64,000 bases of DNA from Glycine soja. Lineage: Eukaryota > Streptophyta > Magnoliopsida > Fabales > Fabaceae. Where the stretch lies: the NCBI RefSeq assembly GCF_004193775.1, contig NC_041021.1, positions 18,120,583 to 18,184,582 of the forward strand. The letters run 5' to 3'. The translations under genes were made by a program, and so were the position numbers. The notes beneath the pieces were generated by a model that worked only from the letters and a program-made list of their open reading frames with translations, was not told the origin of the DNA and ran no database searches. Positions 35,371 through 45,649 of the stretch are shown here, piece by piece. Every line of letters starts with the position of its first letter. The first letter of the stretch is position 1.

Positions 35371-35412
35371 AGCTCGCCTGGGCAAGCACCCTCTGCACTA
35401 AAAATATAAAAA
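35371..35412 (+). promoter_or_regulatory. possible internal promoter of Ogre1 3' ORF
   Basis: AGCTCGCCTGGGCAAGC at 35371-35387 is a two-mismatch version of the palindrome AGCTCGCCTAGGCGAGCT found in this element's LTR at 38812. It is followed by tataaaaa at 35405-35412. The spacing, palindrome start to TATA, is 34 here and 46 in the LTR. A strong splice-donor-like gtaagt occurs at 35561. All promoter claims are inference. Confidence 0.4.
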
Positions 35413-36059
35413 GGGAGTTAGGGTGAAGCTTCATTCACCCCAAAAGCTCCCCCTAACACTCAAGAACGAAGGAGCTTGCGGAAATCATGAATTTTCTAGC
35501 CCTAACTCACCATTTCTTGCATTTTTTGGCTCCATTTGGCATTGTTGTTCACTCCCAACACGTAAGTACATCATTCTTTGGTGTTCTAGCCTTCCATTGA
35601 TGCCCTTTTGTGCTCTAAATTGTGTGAATTTTCTCAAATCCATGGAGCAATTTGGCCTTGAATTCATGCTTGCTTGTTTGAGTTAGGGAGTTGTAGGCAA
35701 TGCCCTTATGCCTAAGTTGTGTTCTGAAATGATTGGGCATGCCACATTTCCCCCATTCCCTTGCTATTCATGCTTAAACATGCGCCCACTAAGTGCTCGG
35801 TGAAATGCCTCAATGGCATTTGCGCATGACTTTGTGAAATTCTGCTTGTAGAAAAGAATTGATACACATAGGGCTTCCTTTTGAGTGTGTGGGCAGTTTG
35901 TAGAGGTCAGAGTAGGTACCAAAAATAGGACTTAGGCCTAGGAGCACCTAGCTTTTAATTTTGAATGCGAGAGAGCGTGAAGATGAGAGCATGGTGGTAA
36001 GGATTTTCAGTTTTAGGCCAACAATTTTTGGGCTACACCATGATATTTTCCTTACACCT
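35413..36059 (+). other. Ogre1 untranslated stretch after the possible internal promoter
   Basis: Begins like a transcribed leader (ccccaaaagctccccctaac) with a short ORF from 35488 (MNFLALTHHFLHF). I see no conserved protein. It could be the 5' leader and intron of a transcript for the 36767 ORF. Confidence 0.35.
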
Positions 36060-36570
36060 AGATGTTTGAAAATGTTGTTCATCATGTAAAATATATATTT
36101 TTAGGTAGCAAAATACCTCACAAAAATATGTATGTTTAGGTAGCAAAAATACCTCACAAAAATATGTATGTTTAGGTAGCAAAAATACCTCACAAAAAAA
36201 TATATATGTTTGGGTTGCAAAAATACCTCACAAAGATATATATGTTTGGGGCAAAAATACCTTGTTAATGTAGGTAGCGAAAATGCCTTGCTAATTTGAA
36301 TGTTAATTTAGGTAACAAAAATACCTTGTTAATTTGTATGTAAAATACCATGTTAATTTGTATGTAATTTAGGTAGCAAAAATACTTCAATACGCATAAA
36401 ATATAATTTAGGTAGAAAAATGCTTGAATATGCATGTGTGCAATTGTTTGGTAGCAAAAATATCTTGGACATGCGTGTATGTGGTCTTTAGGTAGCGAAA
36501 ATACCTTGTGTATACATGTATGTAAATTTAGCAAAAAATGCATGTATGTAATCTAGGTAGCAAAAATACC
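36060..36570. repeat. tandem repeat with core aggtagcaaaaatacct
   Basis: The core aggtagcaaaaatacct recurs roughly a dozen times with spacers of variable length (35-60 bp). It is perfect over the first four copies and increasingly degenerate to the right. Confidence 0.85.
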
Positions 36571-36766
36571 TTGAATGTGCATGAGTACAAATTTTAGGAA
36601 GCGGGATATCTTGCACGCATGTATGTTCATAAATGTATGTGTGCATGAGCTTGCCCTAAATTTACATTGATGTTTGTGTGTTAGAGGGAGTTGTATGCCA
36701 TTTTTTCTTGGTCTTGCTTTAAAATGAAATTTCTTCGTGAACTGACTTTATAAATGTGTTTTCATA

Positions 36767-37371
36767 AGAAATTGCCCCAAGAAAGCTTCCATGAAAGAGG
36801 TCCAGGAAGGACACCGCCGGAGAAGGCTCCAGCGCTACCCCACAGGCTAACACAAACTTCGACAGGCATTGATTTCATAGCATAGGCCATCAACAATGCT
36901 TTGAGACCATCAAGGGATGGTCATTCCTCAAAGAGAGGTAGGTCCAGTTGAGGGACGATGAGTTCCCTGATTTTCAGGAGGAGATAGGCTGCAGGCGCTG
37001 GGCGCCACTCGTGACACCTATGGATAAATTCGACCCAGAGATAGTAATGGAGTTTTACACCAATGCCTGTCCTATCAAGGAGGGAGCTCACGATATGCGC
37101 TCTTGGGTGAGTGGCTAGTGGATTCCCTTCGATGCAAACGCCCTCAGTCAGTTCTTTGGCCACCCGCTGATCTTGGAAGAGGGTCAGTAGTGCAAATTCA
37201 GCCAGAGGAGGAGTCAGATCTCTGGTTTTGATGAGGAGGCCATTGCTTAAATATTGTGCGTATCGGGGCAAGATTTCACCAAAACTGATGCAGGGATATG
37301 GGTGTGGAGTATGCGCACTAGCATGACCACCCTTACCCAGATATGGATGCCGTTGTTACTCTGCATAACAT
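36767..37371 (+). pseudogene. Ogre1 3' ORF (plant transposon protein domain)
   Basis: Readable from near 36767, where an expected ATG is changed to TTG, through KRSRKDTAGEGSS, GWSFLKERRVQL, APLVTPMDKFDPEIVMEFYT, SQFFGHPLILEEGQ, ISGFDEEAIA and MRTSMTTLTQIWMPLLL. Four or more in-frame stops interrupt it. After 37371 it diverges into an a/g-rich repeat, so the C-terminal half seen in the Ogre2 copy (6450-7366) is missing. The family is the same as the Athila envelope-like ORF. Its function is unknown. Confidence 0.72.
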
Positions 37372-37639
37372 ACAGGATTGTCACAAGCGTCAAAGAAAAG
37401 AAAGGAAACAAAGAAAAGAAAGGAAACCATGGCTTGCAATACATGAAGCAGTCCCCTTCTTGATTACCAACCAAAATCTTTTGCATCAGTGAGTCTTTTG
37501 CCCTGAAATACCCAGAGCCGAGTTTTCCACCAAAGATAGTTTCCCGAAAAAGTCCAATTGATCCATGATTGCGCATGTTATCTTTGATTTTACAGGAAAG
37601 GATTTGCAAAGTCAAGTCATGAAATATCTATGGTTCGGA

Positions 37640-38400
37640 ATTAGGATGAAACACTTGCCCGATGACACACCCAAGACTACTTTAGTCTCCCCTTCATCAA
37701 CCAGAGGCAAGCGAGCCCGTTGACACATAGAGAGCCCGTTGACATGTAGAAACCATCATGGTCATCTGCACCCTTTGTCGAAGGCTCAATGTCTATCGAC
37801 TGAGACTACTTTAGTCTCTCCTTTACGTCATCCAGAGACAATCAGGCCCGATGACACGTAGAGACCAACGTGGTCATCTGCTCTTTTCGTCGAAAACTCA
37901 ACGTCCATCGGCTAAGACTACTGTAGTCTCCATATTCGTTATCCAGAGACAATCAAGTCCAATAGCACGCAGAGACGAATATGGTCATCTACCCCCTTTG
38001 GTCGAAGACTCTATGTCTTTTGACCGTTCCTGTTATAATTCACCCTTGTGCTATCCAGAGGCAACGAAGTCCGATGGCATGCGAAGACCGTGGTGATCTA
38101 TCTTTCATTGTCCTGAGACTATCAAAGTCCCCTTTCCCATCCAGAGACAAATCAGTCTGCTGGTGTGCGGGGACGATGATGGTCATTTTGTTTCTAAGTG
38201 TTTTTGAGATTGTTGCAGTTCCCTTCGCAATCCAGAGACAAGCAAGTTCGATAGCATGTAGAGACAAATGTAGTCATCTATTTCCCTCCTCGAAAGACTC
38301 AACGCCTGTCGATCAAGGCTACCGAAGTTTCCACTGCTATCCGTAGACAAGCGAGTTTGATAGCATGCAGAGACCATCATGGTTATCTATTTTTGTCACT
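37640..38400. repeat. Ogre1 3' tandem repeat, 112-130-bp unit, about 6 copies
   Basis: Each unit contains agactactttagtctcc-like, atccagagacaatca-like and gagaccaacgtggtcatct-like words. Unit starts are near 37673, 37802, 37914 and 38036, with more degenerate copies after. Tandem repeats between the last ORF and the 3' LTR are common in Ogre elements. Confidence 0.85.
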
Positions 38401-38560
38401 TCCAAGGCACCCAGGCTTTTGTCGATGCACCTGATGTCTTTTATGCTATTTCTTTTGACAGGTTTCGCTAATTGAGCTGTTGGTCGGTTGGGTGGAAATT
38501 CAACTTGAACGAAATTAGTGTCTTATCTTTACTTCCCTTTTATCTCCAATAAAAGATAAG

Positions 38561-38574
38561 TAAAGAGGGGCAAC
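38561..38574 (+). other. polypurine tract of Ogre1
   Basis: taaagaggggcaac directly before the LTR start TGTCATACCC. Confidence 0.75.
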
Positions 38575-38811
38575 TGTCATACCCTAATTTCGTCCGGGGA
38601 CAATTGTTTGTCAACATACGGACCTTTGCTGACCAAATTGAGGTGCTTAACACTCATTTCTGTGTAATCTGTAAAGTTTCACGATGTTTCGAAAGGAAAC
38701 CAGCCAAAACACACAAATTGGGGGGTGAACTGATCAATTTAGGGGGGCGGGCCTAGCCCTGGGCCCATCTGGAATATTCTGGAGGGAGGTTACTTTTGGT
38801 GGAAGCTACCA

Positions 38812-38864
38812 AGCTCGCCTAGGCGAGCTGGGCAGCAACCACCTCCCCCATTTTTCCTATAAAA
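38812..38864 (+). promoter_or_regulatory. Ogre LTR promoter: 18-bp palindrome plus TATA
   Basis: AGCTCGCCTAGGCGAGCT (38812-38829) is a perfect palindrome. tataaaa at 38858-38864 follows 28 bases later. Confidence 0.6.
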
Positions 38865-39296
38865 TGGCGTGGGGGCTGAGGAAATAGGGTTCAACATCTT
38901 TGGCACTCGAAATTCACTTAAAATTAGTGAGGAGAAGAAGAAAAAAGAAAAAAATCCAAGGCAAGACGCTTCCGTAATGCTTCCGTGATCAATTCCACTA
39001 ACGTTCTTCGCCGTTCTTCATTTGTTCTTCATCGTTCATCGATCTTCAATCAATTAGATTTCGATTTCAAAGCTTTGAATTCAGTCTATTTCATCTTCAT
39101 CTCTCTTACTTTCAGTATTCTTTTTTCTTCGTTTTTAACGTGCTTCGACCGATCGTTTAAGCCGTAACCTTACTTAATGAATCATAAAATGAATTTCGAC
39201 CGATCATTTATGTTGTAATCTTGTTTAATCATCGTTAAAATAAAATTCAACCGATCATTCACGTTGTAACCTCTCGAATCAAATAAACATTAAAAA

Positions 39297-40329
39297 TGCA
39301 GTATCTAGGAAGTGATCCTAGGTCGTCTCCCAACGAGAAATGGTCAACCAAACGTTCATAACAGATAGTGATAAAACAGTAACGAATTGGGGGGAGGTTG
39401 TTTGTTTTTGTAAATTAAAAAACTAGCAAATTTGAATTAGAAAATAACAAAATTAAAACATGTTGTTTCCCCTTGATTCACAAGCAAGTCTCTTATCCTA
39501 TGTTACGAGGATTTATTCCTAACCAGTTCAACCACTTAATCCAACCCTAAATTAAATTACTATGTGAAAATTAACATAAGGCTGTCATTATGTGATTAAG
39601 CAACACATACACCAGTTAATCACGAACGAAACTGATCATTAAGCATGAATGTAAATTAAGCGTAGCGACAATTAATCAAGTACTAAGCATGCATGGATTA
39701 ATAGCAACAAATACAGAGTAATTGGTGAAAAGGAAAAACTGATCAGTATTCAATAGTAATAACAAAACCTCAAAGAGAGCTCTGCTTGATCCTCAAGAGA
39801 AAACAACGTTTTAGTCTTCTATTATTCAGCAGAAAATGAAATTGTAGATTGAAGCAGAAACGAAATTGCAGAAAATGAATTTTATTCTACGTGAACAGTG
39901 TGCATGAACAGTAATAAAAATTGGAATTGCCAAAACCCTAAAATTATTCTCCTCTCCAAAAAACTCCCTAAACTAAAACCCTGGTGTTGTTATATAGGTC
40001 CTCAGCCCCAAAGTACAAATCTATTTTAAATCCAAGCCCATAAACAAAATAAAATAAAATTTGGACAAGATAAGATAAGATTAGATGAAATAAAATCTAG
40101 ATAAGATAAGATTTGATAAAATAAAATTGTTTGCTCTCTTCAAGTCAAAGCCCAATTCCGGATTCAAGCCCAATTGCTTATAATTCTCCTGAAATTAAAT
40201 TAAAAACACAAAATTAGTCAAGTAGGCCCAAATGATAAAACTGCATAATTAATTTGACAATTAAGGCTAATCAGTAATTAAAATGGTGACAAAAAGGGTT
40301 AAGAAATAGGAGAAAATAATGACACATCA
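39297..40329 (-). mobile_element. solo LTR of another retroelement inside the Ogre1 LTR
   Basis: The minus strand starts TGATGTGTCATTATTTTC at 40329 and ends cctagatactgca at 39297, with the cgttgggagacgacctagg word before its end that is common near LTR ends in legume gypsy elements. The flanks (aaaaa and ctcag) do not show a 5-bp duplication, so one flank may have been altered or the boundary misplaced. Confidence 0.65.
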
Positions 40330-40948
40330 CTCAGTTAATAAAAAGACAAGTAAGTTCCAACCGGACATTTTACTTTGAAAATTCCCTTTTAAATGAGTTG
40401 AGAAATAACTAAGTGAAACTAAAGCTAAAAATCAACTCACAAATCCAACTTTGTTCGCGAAAAGGTCATTTGAAACCATTCAAGGTCCAACGTCTTAAAC
40501 GGTCCTCTTTGCTATTATTGGTTAAAATGGACCATTCAAAAGTATAAAATCAACACTCCGCATAACTTTACCACTTTTCAAAGAACTACGTAGGTCTGAG
40601 TTCCTCATCACAATTGAGGATACGTAGGAGCAAAAGCCTTGCTTTTGTCGACCCTAAAAGATAAAAAACATAAAAAAGGAAAAATAAAAATAATTTAAAG
40701 TCATGATTTTGCACATTTGATTAAAGGCTTCTGTCCCTTGTGACGGACGTACGGGGTGCTAATACCTTCCCCATGCATAAAAACAACTCCCGAACCTCTC
40801 GTACTTAAAGTTCGTAGACCCACACATTTCAGTTATTTCTAACATTTTCCTCAAATAAACGTTGGTGGTGACTTTGCGCGTTTTCCACCCTTGGAAGACG
40901 CACCCGTGAGCCTCGCCTCGCCCTCCCACCGAAGGGTAGGTTGCGACA

Positions 40949-41470
40949 CCTTCCCATCCATTTTAGGGACTGACACGATGTTGGCCACCCATTCGAGATA
41001 TCGAGCCACTGCTAGGAAGCCAGCATCGAACTGCTTTTTCACTTCTTCTTTGATTTTTAAGGACATCTCGGGCTTCATCCTTTGCAGGTTTTGCTTGACC
41101 GAGGAATACTCGGGATTCAGAGGTAATCGATGTTGCACAATGTCGGGGTTCAAATCGGGCATATCTTGGTATGACCAAGCGAAGATATCTTGGTAGTTTT
41201 GTAGCAAAACCACAAATTTACCTCGGATTGGTGCGGTCTTGCCCGTACCAACCTTTACCTCTTTCCTTTCATCGCCAATACCCAAGTTTGCAATTTTTGT
41301 TTCTTCTTGGTGTGGCTTCATCTCTCGGTCTTCTTGAGCGACTATCCTTTCTAGCTACGGGGAAAACCCCATATCTTCTTCCTCTTAATCCTCAGTTCGA
41401 TTCGTTACTCATTCAAAATTGATGTTAGGGTCCTTGGTATTAGTACCTTTATAGGACTCGTCGTCTGATC
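40949..41470 (-). pseudogene. Ogre2 RT N-terminal part, antisense
   Basis: The minus strand reads through NYQDIFAWSYQDMPDLNPD, IVQHRLPLNPEYSSVKQ, KKQFDAGFLAVARYLEWVAN and VPKMDGKV, then ends exactly at the Ogre1 LTR boundary. The frame continues into antisense LTR only by chance. The longest open piece starts at 41321. It is the same pol as 24290-24770 and lacks the deletion seen there. Confidence 0.85.
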
Positions 41471-41649
41471 AATACCGTTTAATCGCAATAGAAACAAACA
41501 TGCAGATGAATGAGAATGAGCGAAGGTGCAAGAACATATGAAGAAAAGATCTTATATTATGTATCTTAGTAGCAAAAGACATAATTCCTTAACAGGGAGA
41601 AAAACCCTAAAGCCTAGGCCCAGCTGTAGGGTTAAAACTAAAGAATTAC
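41471..41649 (-). other. protease-RT spacer (Ogre intron region)
   Basis: Colinear with 24127-24290 of Ogre1 (shared words aggaattatgtctttt, agatctttt, gttaaa). Related Ogre elements have an intron here. I do not assign splice sites. Confidence 0.55.
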
Positions 41650-43740
41650 ATTATACCCGCCACGAAAACCTTGGGTCGTTCAACCACTCGCCAGTTTCCT
41701 AATTGGAAATCAGGAAGGCACAACTGTACCATGCTTGGACGCTCTTGGGGGCTTCATCGTGTATCATGGTGACTTGCCCTTCACACCTCCAGCCCGAACT
41801 CATGAAACTCTTGTTGATGTGGCATGAAGGGGCTTCTTTCACTTGTGGCCTTTGTTGTTGGTCCATACCCCTGCTTCGCCTCTCTAGGGCGCTTCTTCTT
41901 ACATCAGCACGCGTGGGCTTATAGCCTAGCCCAAACCTCCCGCGGTTTTCCTTGAATTCAATCAAGTTTGCCACATCATCATTTTTCTTCCCTAAGCCCA
42001 TTCCGAGATCATATTCGTGCCCTAACATCGCATGGGCTACCATCTTTGTAGCACTAGACATGCAGGGCAGCATCGGAAGGGATTCCATAGAAGCGTTTCT
42101 CACTACCTCAAAGGATTGAAAAGTTGTCTCCAAAGTTTTTTCCGCAGCTTCAACATAGGGTAAGGAAGAAAGGCAACTTACTAGAATATCCTCTTCCCCC
42201 GAAACGATGACCAAGCGCCCCTCCACCATGAACTTCAGCTTTTGATGGAGTGTCGAAGGGACTGCCCCAACCGAGTGAATCCATGGCTGGCCCAACAGAC
42301 AGTTGTAGGCCGGATTGATATCCATTACTTGGAATGTGACTTGGCAAGTGTGGGGTCCAATTTGGATTGGGATGTCGATCTCCCCTATAATGTTTCGGCG
42401 GATGTCGTCAAAAGCCCACACTATCATGGAGCTTGGCCTCAGGTGAGAGGCGTTGAATGGTAGTTTGCTCAACATGCTCTTGGGCATTATGTTGAGTGAT
42501 GAGCCATTTTCCACGTGCGCCTTGGCCATAATGTGATCCATACACTTGACAGACACGTGTAGGGCCCTATTGTGCCCCTACCCCTCGACAGGGATCTCCT
42601 CCTCGTCAAAGTTGAGGTAGTTATTAGTTGTGAAATTGTTGACGATGCCCTTGAAGCCTTCCACGGAGATATTTTGGGCCGTGTGGGATTCATTCAAAAC
42701 TCTAACCGACAACGCCTGGTGAGGTTCGAAACTCATGAGTAGCTCTAATAGAGAGACCTTAGCTGGGATCTTGTTAAGTTGCTTGATCACTTTGAACTCA
42801 CTCTGTTGAATGATCCGGAGGAACTCGTTGGCCTCTTCCATGGACACCTTCTTTCAGTTAAATTCTCCTCCTTTCTCAAAGAATCTCCCGGTCGGAACGT
42901 CCTCCTCCAGAGAGGGGCCTGCCTCGTTGGTCTCCTCCATGACCACCTTCGCTTTTCCTTTGACATCTATGGGTCAAACCGACGGGTTGGGTGCTGCAAA
43001 GACGCGACTGCTACAGGTCACACCACTTAGGCCGATCATGTTGGTAACTTTGGTGGAAAGTAAGTCAATGTTGGCGGCCTCCTCTTTCCTTTCGCTTGGC
43101 TTCTTAGGGCCGTATCTCCATGGGACTACCTTGTCGCTTTGGTAAGGGAAAGGGACAGGTTTGCTACCCGAGATAGGTCGAGAACCTCAGGGTTTTTGGG
43201 AGGCCGCCTCCCTTGTGAAGTGTATCACCAAAGGCTTGGGTTTAGAGGGGCTTTCTATGTCCGCTGACTGCATACACACGTGTTGTTCTCCCTTGTTCCC
43301 TTCACTGATTTCGAACCGACCTTGGTCCATCAGTTGTTGTAACAACTTCTCCGCTATTAAACATGTTTACATGTCATGTGATGCACCCAAATGCATCAAA
43401 CAGGAGTCCTCTTTGTGCTCATCAAATGAAACCATGCCCGCCTCTTGCAAGGCTTCAAGGATAAACCTCCTAGAGGTTGCTATGTCCTTCATTTTCTTGG
43501 GCCTTTGTAGTTCGCCGCCTCTATCGCATTCATGGATGATCCTCCAAGCGAGCAGGTTCATCTTCACATTCAGGCCATCTTCCTCAAAAGTTAGCCACCC
43601 CGCGTCAATCAAACTTTGCACTTTGTGCTTGAGGGCCACACACTGCTCGATCGAATGCCCCAGAGTATCCCCATGATACGCGTAGGACACGTTGGGGTTG
43701 TACCACTTTGGGAAGGGGGGACTAGTAAATCCTCCCAGGA
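41650..43740 (-). pseudogene. Ogre2 gag C-terminal part and protease
   Basis: In minus orientation: a gag zinc-knuckle-like segment with YHGDTLGHSIEQC (near 43650), the string FILEALQEAGMVSFDEH, then a long open frame 42556-41699 with the protease region. Its active-site triad reads V-E-N-G instead of I-D-N-G, so the catalytic Asp is replaced by Glu. A G-patch-like tail (MLGHEYDLGMGLGKKNDD, FGLGYKPT) follows. Frameshifts separate the blocks at about 42850 and 43190. It is a close relative of 12636-14751. Confidence 0.83.
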
Positions 43741-43782
43741 GTCACCACTACCAACTGGTTGGTGATTAAGGACGACAACAAA

Positions 43783-44759
43783 TGATGCAATCCTCCCTAG
43801 GAAGGGACCAATCACTAGAACCATGAGCAAGAGGCTCCAAGAAGATTGGGCTAGAGCTGCTGAAGAAGGCCCTAGGGTTCTCATGAACCTTAGGGTAGAT
43901 TTCTGAGCCCATGGGCCAAGGTTGGGTCCAATTATCTTTGTACATATTAGACTAGGATGTCATTATATTTGGTCCTTGTATATAGGGCTCCATATTGTAG
44001 GTAGGGTACCCTAGAAATATAGGATTTTTCAGCCCTTGTATTTTTGGGCACCTAGACTAGTTTTTGTATTAGGGGTAGTTTTGTAATTTCACATGCACTA
44101 AGTGGATATTTGATGTGTGTGGTTGGAAATAAATTTAATTGAATTGGTAGAAGCCCAATCCAATTAAATTTTAGAGGGGGAGGTGAGCATTTGCTTACTA
44201 CACCCCATTGCCACATCATATAGTCACACTTTGTGCATGTCCTTCATGCTTTTCATGCCTCATGACACCTAAGCACACTTAGTGGAGAATCTTGTAATTG
44301 ATCTTGGATTAGTGGGCTGAACCATAACTAAAATTCACTAATCATAATTAGTGAAATTTTGGCTCCAAAGTTTGGCTCCACAAATTCAATTTCAAATTCA
44401 AGTGAAATTTGAATTTCCCTCCAATTTTGTGTGACACTTAGGCTATAAATAGAGGTCATGTGTGTGTATTTTTTTTCAACTTTGATCATTTGAATATTAA
44501 CTTCAGATTTCAGAGCTCCTTTTGAGCACAAAATTTCGTGCTCTTCTCTCCCTCTCCCTTCATTCATCTCCTTCTTCCTCCAAGCTCTTATCCATTGCCT
44601 CCTATGGTGGTGAGCTTCTTCTAGACTCATCTTCTCCTTGAAGTGGCGTCTCCTCTCTCTCTTCCTTCTCCATTCCGCTGCCATTTATCTTCCAAGAAGC
44701 AAAGGAATCAATTGATGAAGAAGATCCTAGGCCTACAAGCTCCAATGGACCTTGCATCA
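43783..44759 (+). mobile_element. solo LTR C of element-D family, TSD ACAAA
   Basis: Starts TGATGCAATCC at 43783 and ends cttgcatca at 44759, with ACAAA on both sides (43778-43782 and 44760-44764). It splits Ogre2 gag right after a segment reading PIPMSYEDLL on the minus strand. It is the longest solo copy (977 bp) and in opposite orientation to A and B. Confidence 0.9.
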
Positions 44760-44764
44760 ACAAA

Positions 44765-44930
44765 TCTTCGTATGACATCGGAATTGGGGCAAACTTCAAA
44801 AGCTTCTTTACCGGAGGGTTTCTCCCTGCATTGGAATTCATGGTAGGATTGGCCTCACTGGCGGGGCGAGGGTGCGCTGGAGCTAAGGTCTGAGTAGGGG
44901 CTCTTTGTGATGGTTTGGACGCCCTTTGCT
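44765..44930 (-). pseudogene. Ogre2 gag fragment
   Basis: The minus strand reads NPPVKKLLKFAPIPMSYEDLL, the linker before the zinc knuckle in Ogre gag. It is cut at about 44931 by a truncated SIRE LTR. Confidence 0.75.
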
Positions 44931-45599
44931 GGTTACCAGAGGAGATTTTCAGAAAATAATTTCCAAGAGTCACATCTGTTCAAATGGTTTTTGAATGGCC
45001 ATCAAAGGTCTATTTATATGTAACTTTGAACACGAATTTGCTTAGAGTTATTATGAACAAAAAGTCTTATTCTCTTAAAACCAAAATTGTTTTATCCTCT
45101 AAAACATTCCTTGGCCAAAACACTTGAAATTCAATAAGTAATTATTTGAGTGCTTCATTGTACAATCTATCTCTTTCAAGAGAGATTTCTTCTTCTCTTA
45201 TTCTTACTTCTGAAAAGGGATTAGGAGACCGAGAGTCTCTTGTTGTAAAGCAATCTGAACACAAAGGAAGAGTTGTCCTTATGTGGTTCAGAACTTGTAA
45301 AGGGTTTTTGCAAGATAGTGGAACTCTCAAGCGGGTTGCTTGGGGACTGGACGTAGGCACAAGGGTGTGGCCGAACCAGTATAAAACTGAGTTTGCACTT
45401 TCTCTTCCCTTAAACTCTTTTATTTATTGTTGCTTTACATTAAAATTCAGATTGGTTATTTTGAATCATCATTTAGAAATTTATCTTTAAGGGAACCTTC
45501 ATTAAAATCAAAGTAGAATTTTAATTGGAAAATAGTTTGTAATATTTTAATTCAACCCCCCCCCCCCTTCTCAAGATATCTGAGGCCACTTGTCTAACA
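44931..45599 (+). repeat. 5' LTR of SIRE-A, left-truncated
   Basis: Begins in the word ttaccagaggagattttcag, which lies mid-LTR in the copy at 63268, and ends cttgtctaaca. The palindrome array part of the LTR is lost. A TATA-like tatttata occurs near 45013. It contains a homopolymer of 12 C at 45556-45567. Confidence 0.85.
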
Positions 45600-45601
45600 A
45601 G

Positions 45602-45613
45602 TAGTATCAGAGC
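45602..45613 (+). other. primer-binding site of SIRE-A (mutated)
   Basis: TAGTATCAGAGC, one change from the tRNA-Met-type site TGGTATCAGAGC seen in the other two SIRE copies at 52908 and 63944. Confidence 0.8.
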
Positions 45614-45649
45614 TTCATTCTTGTATAAAGTTTAGAAGCTTCAAGAATA

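Larger units (their letters stand above)
7366..40948 (+). mobile_element. Ogre/Tat-type gypsy element (Ogre1), nested and broken
   Basis: Components in order: the last 0.3 kb of a 5' LTR (to 7677), a primer-binding site, a long leader, ORF1, gag-protease, a pro-RT spacer, RT and RNase H, the C-terminal end of integrase, a 3' ORF, a 3' tandem repeat, a polypurine tract and a 3' LTR (38575-40948). An ORF1 ahead of gag, the TGGCGACTC primer site and a region resembling the intron between protease and RT are hallmarks of Ogre/Tat. Over the 307 bases shared by both LTRs I count about 23 mismatches by eye (7-8%). At its right end the LTR abuts antisense RT of Ogre2, so Ogre1 was inserted into Ogre2; the left junction has since been deleted. 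Confidence 0.85.
38575..40948 (+). repeat. 3' LTR of Ogre1, with nested solo LTR
   Basis: Starts TGTCATACCCTAATTTCGTC, a typical legume Ogre LTR start, and ends ggttgcgaca. Without the nested 1033-bp solo LTR it is about 1.34 kb. The sequence right of 40948 is antisense RT of Ogre2, so the LTR end is the true insertion boundary. Confidence 0.85.

Noticed and set aside
37247..37615. 122-codon ORF on the minus strand over the Ogre1 3' region, similar to one at 315-566
   Set aside because: The similarity reflects nucleotide homology of two noncoding Ogre 3' segments; the frames diverge by stops and shifts.
44328..44684. 118-codon ORF within solo LTR C
   Set aside because: It is not conserved in copies A, B and D and has no recognisable motif.
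45556..45567. Run of 12 C
   Set aside because: The ttcaacccccc word is normal near SIRE LTR ends; the extra length may be replication slippage or sequencing error.
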